Source: VXNE01 sp965248075 (GTDB lineage: Bacteria; Pseudomonadota; Gammaproteobacteria; Pseudomonadales; Azotimanducaceae). Taken from it: a stretch of DNA of 64,000 bases. Made by a program: the position numbers and the translations under genes. Below are positions 34,089 through 42,284 of this stretch, one piece after another. Each line of letters starts with the position of its first letter. Positions within the stretch are counted from its first letter, which is position 1. Where the stretch lies: positions 806,001 through 870,000 of the forward strand of contig CBDFIL010000002.1 in NCBI GenBank assembly GCA_965248075.1, read 5' to 3'. Under the pieces are notes generated by a model. The model saw only the letters and a list, made by a program, of their open reading frames with translations. It had not been told where the DNA came from and ran no database searches.

Positions 34089-34862
34089 ATGATCAGACTG
34101 GTCTTTGCACTGCGCAGGAAACCCGGGCTGTCGCTCGCGGAGTTTCACGACTACTGGCGGCGCCGGCACGGGCCCCTGCTTGCAGGTCTCGCCGAGGACC
34201 TGAACATCCTGCGGTACGTGCAGACGCACACGATCGCGGACGGAACGACCGAAGGGGCGCAGCGGGCACGGGGCAAGATGGAGCCGCACTACGATGGCGT
34301 GGAGGAAGTGTGGTGGTCCTCGGAAGCCGGGCTCGAGGCCATCCTGGCAAGCGATGTCGGCCGGGCGGCCGGGGCGGCGCTGCTGACGGACGAGGCGGAG
34401 TTCATCGACCTGCCGCAGTCCCCCCTGTGGTTCGCCTACGAGTATCCGCAGGTCAATCCGTCGCCGGAGAACGTCGTCGCGAAGGTCAAGAGCAACGTCG
34501 TGCGGGTGTTCTACCCGCTACGGCAAAAGCGGTCGCTTACCGAGGAGCAGGCGCGCCACTACTGGCTGACCCACCACGGCCCCATCGTGCGATCCCATGC
34601 GCAAGCGGCCGGAACGCTGTGCTACCGCCAGGTGCATCGTGCCAACTCGCCCCTGGACGAAGGTCTCCGCGCCGACCGGGATACCGTCGTGGAGCCCTAC
34701 CTGGGGCACGCGGAGGCGTGGTTTGACCGGGGCAGGGCGCCCGCGACGGAAGAGGCGCGGCGGGCCGGGGCTGCCTTCGTCGAGGACGAGCGCAACTTCA
34801 TCGACATGGAACGGTCGACCATCTTCTACGGCAAGGAGCACACGTTCATCGACCGTCGATGA
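34089..34862 (+). CDS. Double EthD-domain protein
   Basis: 257 residues from ATG at 34089 (AGAGGAGAC upstream). Two ferredoxin-like EthD/Dabb repeats: the first with FHDYWRRRHGPLLAGLAEDL, the second with ARHYWLTHHGPIVRSHAQAA and a closing AEWFDR-like segment. Small proteins of this family accompany oxidative degradation genes; enzyme activity is not established. It is the last gene of the overlapping run that starts with DUF3179 and is followed by a REP1 pair. Confidence 0.8.
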   Translation: MIRLVFALRRKPGLSLAEFHDYWRRRHGPLLAGLAEDLNILRYVQTHTIADGTTEGAQRARGKMEPHYDGVEEVWWSSEAGLEAILASDVGRAAGAALLTDEAEFIDLPQSPLWFAYEYPQVNPSPENVVAKVKSNVVRVFYPLRQKRSLTEEQARHYWLTHHGPIVRSHAQAAGTLCYRQVHRANSPLDEGLRADRDTVVEPYLGHAEAWFDRGRAPATEEARRAGAAFVEDERNFIDMERSTIFYGKEHTFIDRR

Positions 34863-34941
34863 TGGGTTCCTCCTTCCTGTCGGAGTTCGCCCTGGCGCAC
34901 GTCGAGGGGCCGACCGGGCGCCTACGCCTGGCGCGGGCAAT

Positions 34942-35014
34942 GTAGGGGACGGGCTTGTCCCGTCCCAGGGGCGTGCACGACTGCGACACGGGCGACGACA
35001 AGCGTCGCCCCTAC
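34942..35014. repeat. REP1 tail-to-tail pair
   Basis: Plus 34942-34967 (stem GACGGG/CCCGTC) and minus 34989-35014 (stem GCGACG/CGTCGC). The minus copy provides the sqdC stop codon TAG (35013-35011). It separates convergent operons. Confidence 0.9.
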
Positions 35015-35928
35015 GAGTCCCGTGCCGAATCAGCGGTGCCTGCGCTCTCTCGCACCCTCGCGCACAACGCCTCGATTTTCGCCTGCAGGCGCGCATCGCC
35101 GCCGGGGCGCCAGCCGAGGGCGCGCAGCTGCTCGCAGCGCAGCACGTTGCGGACCGCGGGACCGGCCGGCGGCAACGGGCCTTCCCTTTCGAATACCGCC
35201 TGCATGCGGGCCACGACGTCGCGCGTATCGACCTCGAGGTCCGAGCAGTTGAATACCCGCCCGGCGACGACGGACGCGGGAGCCGTCAGCAACCGCCACA
35301 CTGCGTCCGCGACGTCTCCGCCGTACACCTCCGTCGCCGCGCGACTCTGCGTCGGCGAGCGCCCCTCGAGCACGGCCCAAGCGAGGTCGTGCCACTTCGT
35401 ACGCTCGAGCGGATGGGCGATCCCGTAGACGCCGGTCGGTCGCAGGACCGTGATGCCTTCGTAGACGCTGGCGAGCGCTTCCGATGCCGCCTTGAGTGCC
35501 CCGTAGTGGGTGGTGGGCGAAGTTGGGTGCGTGTCGCCGATGGGGCCCTCGACGGGCCGGCCGAACACGGCGCGACTCGACAGCAGCACCGTGCGCCGGA
35601 CGCCCGCCGCAGCGGCCGCCTCCAGTAGATCGACGGTCCCGCCGAGGTTGACGCGCCAGAAGCCGGCCACGTCGTCGCCTTCGCCGCCGCGATAGCGGCC
35701 GGCAACGTGCTCGAAGGCACAATGGACCAACCCGTCGGCGCCGCCCACGAGCACGGCGAGGGCGGCCCGGTCGCGAACGTCTCCGTCGACCCAGTCGATC
35801 CGTCCACCGAATCCCCCGCGGTCGGTCCCCGCGCGGGCGAGTCCCATGATCTCGCATTCCTCCCGAAGGAGGCGGGCGACCACGAACCGCCCCACGATAC
35901 CGCTCGCGCCGGTGACCGCGACCCTCAT
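35011..35928 (-). CDS. sqdC: SqdC-like NAD-dependent epimerase/reductase
   Basis: 305 residues, MRVAVTGASGIVGRFVVARL with the Rossmann GxxGxxG, and the active-site pair in HYGALK (Tyr-x3-Lys). Extended SDR fold. Symbol given by context: it is the third gene after sqdB and a GT8 transferase, the same order as sqdB-sqdD-sqdC of Rhodobacter, where loss of sqdC leads to build-up of a sulfoquinovosyl-dihydroxyacetone. The start ATG overlaps the sqdD stop (ATGA). The stop belongs to a REP1 head. Confidence 0.7.
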   Translation of the reverse strand: MRVAVTGASGIVGRFVVARLLREECEIMGLARAGTDRGGFGGRIDWVDGDVRDRAALAVLVGGADGLVHCAFEHVAGRYRGGEGDDVAGFWRVNLGGTVDLLEAAAAAGVRRTVLLSSRAVFGRPVEGPIGDTHPTSPTTHYGALKAASEALASVYEGITVLRPTGVYGIAHPLERTKWHDLAWAVLEGRSPTQSRAATEVYGGDVADAVWRLLTAPASVVAGRVFNCSDLEVDTRDVVARMQAVFEREGPLPPAGPAVRNVLRCEQLRALGWRPGGDARLQAKIEALCARVRESAGTADSARDS

Positions 35929-36716
35929 GTGCCGCGGACGTCGATCCGCTCGGGCAGCGGACGCCCGTCGTGGACCCGCTCCCAGAGATCGATGAGCGGT
36001 CCGAGCAGGTCCCGCTTGGGGTGGTCCGCCTGCCACGGCTTCTCGTACTGGTAGTGCACCACCTTCACCCGTGGCCAGTCCCACAGCGCCGGCAGGTTGA
36101 AGTACACGTACTGCAGGACGTTGTAGAGGTAGGGCAGGCCGTGCCAATCGGGAAAACAGGCTTCGAGGAAGGTCTGGTCCGTGCGTCGCCAGTACGCCCC
36201 CGGGGCGTCGAGGCGCTCGACCATGTCCTCGTACGCGCCCCGGTCCGGCCGGGCGACGAAGACCCCGGAGTTCATCCGCTGCATGTCCGCCAGGGACTCG
36301 TACAGGTTGGGCGCCGCCGACAGCGCCGGGTAGCCGAACAGGCGGTCGATGTTGCGCACCGCGATGGCATCGGCGTCGATGAAGACGATGCGTTCGTACT
36401 CCACGAGTTCCCAGAGCCTGAGCTTGACGAAGTTGTCGAGGGGATCGTGGAAGGTCGGTTTGATGCCCTTGGTGAAGGGTGAGCGGGTGTGCTGGGCTTC
36501 CCGGGTATGGCGTCGCCGGAATGCGTCCGACAGGGCGGGTTGGCCGGTCTCGCGGACGATGCAGCCCTCGGCTTCGAGTTGGTCGAGCGATGGAGTGCCC
36601 GGCGGTGCCAGCACCAGCAGGGGCCAGGCGGAACCGACGCGCTGCAGGGAGCGGGCCAGCGCCGTGGCGCCGATGGCGTAGTCCTCGTTGGTGACGAGCG
36701 TGGCGTAGGCGAACAC
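35925..36716 (-). CDS. sqdD: SqdD-like family 8 glycosyltransferase
   Basis: 263 residues from GTG at 36716, which shares a base with the sqdB stop (TAGTG) and begins FAYATLVTNEDYAIGA. Glycogenin-like GT8 features: the D-x-D motif in VFIDADAIAV (114-116), NSGVFVARPD, and DQTFLEACFPDWHGLPYLYN. It is proposed to transfer sulfoquinovose from UDP-sulfoquinovose to the lipid acceptor, as for Rhodobacter SqdD. It lies in a three-gene operon with overlapping ends. Confidence 0.75.
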   Translation of the reverse strand: MFAYATLVTNEDYAIGATALARSLQRVGSAWPLLVLAPPGTPSLDQLEAEGCIVRETGQPALSDAFRRRHTREAQHTRSPFTKGIKPTFHDPLDNFVKLRLWELVEYERIVFIDADAIAVRNIDRLFGYPALSAAPNLYESLADMQRMNSGVFVARPDRGAYEDMVERLDAPGAYWRRTDQTFLEACFPDWHGLPYLYNVLQYVYFNLPALWDWPRVKVVHYQYEKPWQADHPKRDLLGPLIDLWERVHDGRPLPERIDVRGT

Positions 36717-37930
36717 TACGCGGCTCCGGTGGCGCCTCCGTTCGTCCCCGCCATGCGTGCGGCCTGCTCCCGGGTCCAGGCGGAGGTGCACGGGATGCGC
36801 GTGCGGTCGATGCGGTGCGCGTACCTGCGCGCGACGTCCACGAGTTCCTCAAGGAGGCCCTCGTGCAGCGTGGTGGGCTCGAGCCCGAGGTCGAGCAACT
36901 GCTCGTTGCAGACGATCAGGTCGTTCTCCGGCGCTTCCTTGCGGGGATTCGGCACGTAGTCGACGCTCGCACCGGTCAGGTCCGCCACGAGTCGCGCCAG
37001 GTCGCGGACCCGGTGCGTCTCCGTCATCTGGTTGAAGATGCGCGTGCGCGCGCCCGGTTCCGGCGGATTCGTGAGCGCCAGTTCGATGCAGCGCACGGAG
37101 TCCTGGATATGGATGAACGCGCGCGTCTGGCCGCCCGTGCCGTGTACCGTCAGGGGGTGTCCGATCGCGGCCTGGATCAGGAAGCGGTTCAGCACGGTGC
37201 CGTAGTCGCCGTCGTAGTCGAAGCGGTTGATGAGTTGCTCGTGGCGGCGGGTCTGGTCGGTGTGGGTGCCCCACACGACGCCCTGGTGCAGGTCGGTGAT
37301 GCGCAGTCCGTCGTTCTTCGCGTAGGACTGGAACATCAGCTGGTCGAGGCACTTGGTCAGGTGATAGACGCTGCCGGGGTTGGCCGGGTACAGGATCTCC
37401 TGCTCGGCGGACCGTCCGTCCGCCAGCGGGACCGCCACGGTCAGGTAACCCTCCGGAATCGGGGCGCCGACGTCCGAGTAGCCGTAGACGCCCATGGTGC
37501 CCATGTGCACGACGTGGACATCGAGCGACAGTTCGACGAGGGCGGCGAGGACGCTTTGCGTGCCGTTGACGTTGTTCGCGACCGTGTAGTTCTTGTGCGT
37601 GTCGCTCTTCATGGAGTAGGGCGCCGCCCGTTGCTGGGCGAGGTGCACGATGGCATCGGGGCGGAAGTCCGCGAGCCAGGCCTTGAGGTGGTCGTACTCT
37701 GCGGCGACGTCGATCCGCTCGAACCCGATTTCCCGACCCGTGACGGCCTGCCATACGCGCCGCCGTTCCTGGATCGAGTCCATGGGCGTCAGGGACTGGA
37801 CGCCGAGTTCGGTGTCGATCCAGCGGCGGCTCAGGTTGTCGACGATCACCACTTCGTGGCCGACGTGCGACAGATGCAGCGCGGTGGGCCAGCCGACGAA
37901 CCCGTCTCCTCCCAATACCGCTATGCGCAC
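36716..37930 (-). CDS. sqdB: UDP-sulfoquinovose synthase
   Basis: 404 residues, full length. Strong SQD1/SqdB marks: MRIAVLGGDGFVGWPTALHL, DNLSRRWIDTELGVQSLTPM, QRAAPYSMKSDTHKNYTVAN, YHLTKCLDQLMF with Tyr189/Lys193, LHQGVVWGTHTDQTRRHEQ and FNQMTETHRVRDL. It makes UDP-sulfoquinovose from UDP-glucose and sulfite with bound NAD, the first committed step to the membrane sulfolipid SQDG. It is the first gene of the sqdBDC operon. Confidence 0.93.
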   Translation of the reverse strand: MRIAVLGGDGFVGWPTALHLSHVGHEVVIVDNLSRRWIDTELGVQSLTPMDSIQERRRVWQAVTGREIGFERIDVAAEYDHLKAWLADFRPDAIVHLAQQRAAPYSMKSDTHKNYTVANNVNGTQSVLAALVELSLDVHVVHMGTMGVYGYSDVGAPIPEGYLTVAVPLADGRSAEQEILYPANPGSVYHLTKCLDQLMFQSYAKNDGLRITDLHQGVVWGTHTDQTRRHEQLINRFDYDGDYGTVLNRFLIQAAIGHPLTVHGTGGQTRAFIHIQDSVRCIELALTNPPEPGARTRIFNQMTETHRVRDLARLVADLTGASVDYVPNPRKEAPENDLIVCNEQLLDLGLEPTTLHEGLLEELVDVARRYAHRIDRTRIPCTSAWTREQAARMAGTNGGATGAA

Positions 37931-37975
37931 GTCGATGCCTCGTCCGTTTCGATTGACGACCGTACGGAGCGCATT

Positions 37976-38428
37976 CTACATCGCCCGCGCGCCCCCCTTG
38001 GGCAGCCGGACGACTCGCCGCCGGGACAACAGGTCCGGCCACGCACGGAGTTCGCGATCGAACAGCGCCCAGAGGTGTCCGAGACCCAGGCAGGCGAGGC
38101 TGAGGACGCCGCCGACCAGCCGCAGGTGGACCTGCGCGAAGCCGATGGCGCCGTCCGCCGGATGAAAACGCAGCCGCCAGGCGACCATGCCCAGGGTCTG
38201 TCCGCGACGCACCCAGAAGAACGCAAAGAAGACATACGCTTCGACTGCGAGCAACGCCTGGACCCACCAGCCCGTCACTTCGTCCCCGGTCGCGGTCACC
38301 AGCACGACCACGGTGGACACCCAGATCCCCACCAGCGCCACGGCGTCGTACAGGATGGCGAGCAGGCGGAAGCGCAGGGCCGCAGGCACCGAGCCGCTTG
38401 CGCCTGGCGTCGGGGTCGATGGGGACAC
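37976..38428 (-). CDS. RDD-family membrane protein
   Basis: 150 residues, GTG start at 38428. RDD family pattern: FRLLAILYDAVALVGIW, then FAFFWVRRGQTLGMVAWRLR, then LRLVGGVLSLACLGLGHLWALFD; three to four membrane segments. The usual Arg-Asp-Asp is relaxed to LYD. Function unknown. It sits 45 bases ahead of sqdB on the same strand and 16 bases after the thiolase-like gene. Confidence 0.8.
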   Translation of the reverse strand: MSPSTPTPGASGSVPAALRFRLLAILYDAVALVGIWVSTVVVLVTATGDEVTGWWVQALLAVEAYVFFAFFWVRRGQTLGMVAWRLRFHPADGAIGFAQVHLRLVGGVLSLACLGLGHLWALFDRELRAWPDLLSRRRVVRLPKGGARAM

Positions 38429-38444
38429 CGGGCGGTGGCGGCGC

Positions 38445-39917
38445 TCAGAACGCCAGTGCGCCGCGGCTGTCTATCGTGGCCGGCCGGCCGCAGAACTCCT
38501 CGCCGGTCATCGCCGCCAGCACGGACGCCTCACGCGTATTGCCCCAGGTACGCCGGCCGTCGTCCAGGCGGCAAGCCGCGAAGCCCGCGGTCGGACCGTC
38601 CTGGTCGAACATCACCGTGTAGCCCTCGATCTCGACCGGGCCGTCGTATTCCTCCACGATCTCGCGCGTCGGCAGCGCATCGATCTCGGCCTGGGGAATC
38701 TCATGCCGGAAACGGTCCCCTGCCGGCGGTTCGGTCGAATAGACCCCGAACGCGTGCTTGGTGAGGAAGCCGCCGTTGCTGGTGACGAAGCCGATGTCGC
38801 CCGGATGTTCGCGCAGCACCTCGGCCGTTCGCGCGATCGCGTGCATGACGTAGTTGTTGAGCGGGCCGCCGCCGAAGGTGAGCCCGCCGGTGACCGTCAG
38901 CGGAGCCTTCGGGTCGAGCCCGAGTTCGGTAGCGGCCACCTGTACGGCCGAGGGAAAGCAGCTGTAGACGTCGACGTGGTCGAGGTCGCCGACTTCGACC
39001 TCCGCGAGCGCGAGGCAGCGCGCCCCGGCGATGCGCAGCCCGGGTGCGCTGTGCAGGTTGTCGCGCTCCGAGACCGCATACGTGTCGTGTCCTTCGGTGG
39101 ATGCCCAGGGGTAGACCCACTTGTCGGACGGAATGCCGAGGCGTCGGGCCGTCCCGACCGAGGTCAGGATCAGCGCCGAGGCCTGGTCGACGTTGCTGTT
39201 CGAGTTCATGAACTTCGGGTACGGGAACGAGACCGGGCGGTTGACCGGGGTGGGTGTGCGGATCTGTTCGGCCGTCAGGGCGTCCCGGATCCATGCGTGC
39301 GGATTGCCCGCCGCGACCCGGCTGAAGCCGGCCCAGAGTTCCGAGACGCGGCGGATGTGCGCATCGAGACTCTCGCCGCGCGCGTGGCGGATCGCGTTCT
39401 CGAAGATCGGATACATCTGGATGGGGTCGAGGATGCCGCGCCTCGCCTCGACCCGATGGCGCATCTTCAGCTCGATGCCGAACCGGCGGTCCGGTTCCCC
39501 GGGCGCCTTGCGCCAGTCGAGTTCGACGCCGGCCCGGCGCGCCTTCGCCTGGGTGTTCCCGCACTCGGCGCCCGTCAGGATCACCACGCCGTGTTCGCCC
39601 CGCTGGATCTCGAGCGCGCTCTCCGTGAGCACGGCCTGTACCGAGTTGCCACCCCAGGTGGACATGCCCGTCTCGGCGTCGGGATTGCCGAGCGCTTCGG
39701 CGACGACGCGGGCGGGGTCCTGGTAGGGCCACATGCCGCGAATAATGCGGATGGCCGATGCCTCGGTCAGCAGGGCGGGCGCCCCCGCATCCTCGGCCGC
39801 CAGGCGTACCGCGTCGATCATGAGATCGAGCGGTTCCCGGGCGGCGGACGGGTCCTCGGTGCGCTGTTCGAGTTGGGAGATGCCCACCAGGACGGGCGTG
39901 GCTTCGGCGTGGCTCAT
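38445..39917 (-). CDS. Thiolase-like protein without the usual Cys nucleophile
   Basis: 490 residues from ATG at 39917. Thiolase fold marks: SNSNVDQASALILTSVGTAR, DVYSCFPSAVQVAATELGL, TFGGGPLNNYVMHAIARTAEVL, GFVTSNGGFLTKHAFGVYS. Where classical thiolases have the acyl-binding Cys, this one reads STWGGNSVQA. A C-terminal extra domain (EIVEEYDGPVEIEGYTVMFD) follows. It is annotated as acetyl-CoA acetyltransferase-like in related genomes, but activity here is doubtful; it may need a partner. Confidence 0.75.
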   Translation of the reverse strand: MSHAEATPVLVGISQLEQRTEDPSAAREPLDLMIDAVRLAAEDAGAPALLTEASAIRIIRGMWPYQDPARVVAEALGNPDAETGMSTWGGNSVQAVLTESALEIQRGEHGVVILTGAECGNTQAKARRAGVELDWRKAPGEPDRRFGIELKMRHRVEARRGILDPIQMYPIFENAIRHARGESLDAHIRRVSELWAGFSRVAAGNPHAWIRDALTAEQIRTPTPVNRPVSFPYPKFMNSNSNVDQASALILTSVGTARRLGIPSDKWVYPWASTEGHDTYAVSERDNLHSAPGLRIAGARCLALAEVEVGDLDHVDVYSCFPSAVQVAATELGLDPKAPLTVTGGLTFGGGPLNNYVMHAIARTAEVLREHPGDIGFVTSNGGFLTKHAFGVYSTEPPAGDRFRHEIPQAEIDALPTREIVEEYDGPVEIEGYTVMFDQDGPTAGFAACRLDDGRRTWGNTREASVLAAMTGEEFCGRPATIDSRGALAF

Positions 39918-40112
39918 GAATCGACGGTGATCTGCGGGCGAACCGCGGTGGCGCGATGATACTCCGAAGGCGCGCGTCGCCTGGCGCCGCGGCGCCCTGT
40001 GCGACTTTTCTGTCGTGGAGGACGGCGGTTATCGGCTGGTCGCGATCGCCGCATTTGCCCCGGAGCGCGAATTCCAGTTCCCGCGAGAGCGCCCGGGAGC
40101 CCGCGCCGCGCG

Positions 40113-41984
40113 TCAATCCACGCCGAACGCCAGCAACACGTTGCCGGACACGCTTTGCATTACCGAGTAACCCGAACCGATGAACAGCATGCCCCCGACG
40201 ATGGCCGGCCCCTGGCCGCTGATGGAACCCCCCTTGGCGACCATGGCGTTCTCGGTCTCGAAGGCGCGCATGGTGTCGTATTCCCAGAGCACCTCGCCGT
40301 CGGCGGTCGCGTAGGCGCGGAACATCCCGTCCCGGCCTCCGGCGAACACCACGCCGGGAATGACGGTCGCGGCCCCAAATACGCCGGAGGTGCAACTCGG
40401 CGCTTCGGGGTCCGGGCAGTCGGTCGGCTTGGGGTGGGTGGTGTACCAGGCGCGCTCGCCGGTGTCCGGCCGCAGCGCGGCCATGCCGCCGGTCCCGTCC
40501 GTCACCGCAACGGGGCGGTAATAGAGGTCCCCGTCGCTCGCCGGGCCCATGCCCGCGCCCTGGGCGCCGGGTTTCGCGTCCTTCGCCTGCGCCACCCAAA
40601 GGACGGCGCCGTCGTTGTCGGGATCGAGGGCGGTGATGCGGCTGCTTTCCTGGCCGGCGATAAGCACGTCCCGCCCGCCCGGCAGGGTCACCAGGATCGT
40701 TGACCCGGACACGTCGTCGTTCGGGCCGCTTGCGTACCCGGGGCACTCCACTCTGGACACCTCTTCCGACATGGTGAGCAGCCCGCAGTTCTGGTCTCCG
40801 GCGAGGAGTTGCGTCGACCAGAGCCGCTCGCCGGTGTCGAGGTCGAACGCGATCACCGCGTCGCTCGACCCGTGGTCGGGCACGTTGATGTAGCCGTTCG
40901 CCGTGCCGACGTACAGCGCCCGGCGCTGCATGTCGAGGGTCGGCGCGGCCCACACGCCGGCGCCGGAGGGACCGTATTGCTGAATGCCCAGGTAGTTCTT
41001 GCGAACGGGGCCGGGTCGCTCGGGAATCGTGTAGGTCTTCCAGACCTGCGCCCCGGTGGCGGTGTCGAGCGCCACGACGCTGCCCTGGGACGTGCAGCAC
41101 TCGTACTGCGCGTTCACGAGCGAGGCGCCTTCCTCCCACGATCCCACCGGAACGTAGAGGCGCTTGCCGCCGGGTTCGAGCACGGGCGATCCCGTGATCC
41201 TGGCCATCGGGTGGTCGTCCACGCGTACCTTCCACAAGGCCTGTCCGGTCATCGCGTCCACGGCATGGACGTGCGCCGACCAGTCCCCGAAGTAGACGGC
41301 ATCGCGTTCCGTCCCCGGCGCCGACCCGACGCTCACGGCGGACACCACCGGCGTACCCGCCTCGAACGACCAGTGCACGCAGCCGGAGCGGGCGTCGAGG
41401 GCGTAGACGAAGCCGTTGTCGCTGCCGAGGAACACGCGCCCGCCCACCACGGCGGGTTGGGCACGCATGCCGCCGCTGCCCGGCATGCCGAAGGACCACT
41501 TCAGAGCGAGGCGGGGAACGTCCGCGGCCGTCAGGCCGGCGTCCTCGCCGGACTGGAAGCGGGCGCCGCTGGTAGGGTCGGCGGTGGCGCCGTTCCACTG
41601 CGCGCCGGCGATGCGCGGGTCCGGGGCCGCGTCGGCCGGGCAGCCGTTCGGCATGGCCCCGGCGCTGCGGTCGATGGCGCTGCCAAACGGTTTGCCGGTC
41701 AGGTAGGTAGCCAGTCCGCGCTTCTCCTCATCGGTCAGGTCCGCGGCGTTCGCCACCATCGTTCCCGTGGTCAGCGACTCGTAGACCCGTTCGGGAGAGA
41801 ACGCGCGCAGGGCCTCGAGACTCGCCGCCTGGGGTACGGTGCTGTTGACCCCGTGGCAGGTGGCGCAGCTTGCGTGGAACAGGAACAGGTAGCGCGAGTC
41901 CGTCATGCCCGGCTGCGCCCCGGCCGACGCGGCGGCCAGGATCAGGACTGCCGGGACCATGCGTATCGAGGTGGGCGAGAGCAT
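40113..41984 (-). CDS. Cytochrome c-PQQ propeller enzyme, PVA-dehydrogenase-like
   Basis: 623 residues from ATG at 41984 (GGAG upstream). Signal peptide (MVPAVLILAAASAGA), an N-terminal cytochrome c motif CATCH (residues 40-44), then a PQQ-type propeller (NGFVYALDARSGCVHWSFEAG, VAL.TATGAQVWKTYTIPERP, VIAFDLDTGERLWSTQL). Haem first and propeller second is the order of polyvinyl-alcohol dehydrogenases, opposite to the quinoproteins at 4-19 kb. Expected to be a periplasmic oxidase of alcohols; substrate unproven. Several Cys (ECCTSQG, DCPDPEAPSC) may form disulfides. Confidence 0.85.
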   Translation of the reverse strand: MLSPTSIRMVPAVLILAAASAGAQPGMTDSRYLFLFHASCATCHGVNSTVPQAASLEALRAFSPERVYESLTTGTMVANAADLTDEEKRGLATYLTGKPFGSAIDRSAGAMPNGCPADAAPDPRIAGAQWNGATADPTSGARFQSGEDAGLTAADVPRLALKWSFGMPGSGGMRAQPAVVGGRVFLGSDNGFVYALDARSGCVHWSFEAGTPVVSAVSVGSAPGTERDAVYFGDWSAHVHAVDAMTGQALWKVRVDDHPMARITGSPVLEPGGKRLYVPVGSWEEGASLVNAQYECCTSQGSVVALDTATGAQVWKTYTIPERPGPVRKNYLGIQQYGPSGAGVWAAPTLDMQRRALYVGTANGYINVPDHGSSDAVIAFDLDTGERLWSTQLLAGDQNCGLLTMSEEVSRVECPGYASGPNDDVSGSTILVTLPGGRDVLIAGQESSRITALDPDNDGAVLWVAQAKDAKPGAQGAGMGPASDGDLYYRPVAVTDGTGGMAALRPDTGERAWYTTHPKPTDCPDPEAPSCTSGVFGAATVIPGVVFAGGRDGMFRAYATADGEVLWEYDTMRAFETENAMVAKGGSISGQGPAIVGGMLFIGSGYSVMQSVSGNVLLAFGVD

Positions 41985-42284
41985 CGGGTTCTCCGCAACA
42001 TCGGCGCCAGGACCCACGATCGATTCGGCGCGTACCAGTGACTTGCACGCATCGCGCATCTTCGTTTCCCGGTGGTTTCAGTAGTGTACTTCATGGAAAT
42101 TGACGGTGCCAGACGCGGACGCCGCCGCGCGGGGCGCTCCGGAATGCGGACGGGCGCTTGCGGCAAGGCGAACGGAGGCGGTATGTTGCGCCGCTGATTT
42201 CTTGTGAGGGTAAGCAACCCTTGCGCTCCCGGCCGAGGGCTCTTTCGAACCCGGTCCGGGCACCGCACAGAGTCGGGGAGACAC
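41985..42284. other. Divergent intergenic region, quinoprotein / malate synthase
   Basis: Should carry both promoters. It includes an AT-richer patch (GTAGTGTACTTCATGGAAATT, about 42080-42100). No repeat of either family and no RNA gene was recognised. Confidence 0.5.

Noticed and set aside
40113..42059. Longer start at 42059 for the cytochrome c-PQQ enzyme
   Set aside because: ATG at 41984 has a good GGAG site and immediately precedes the signal peptide.
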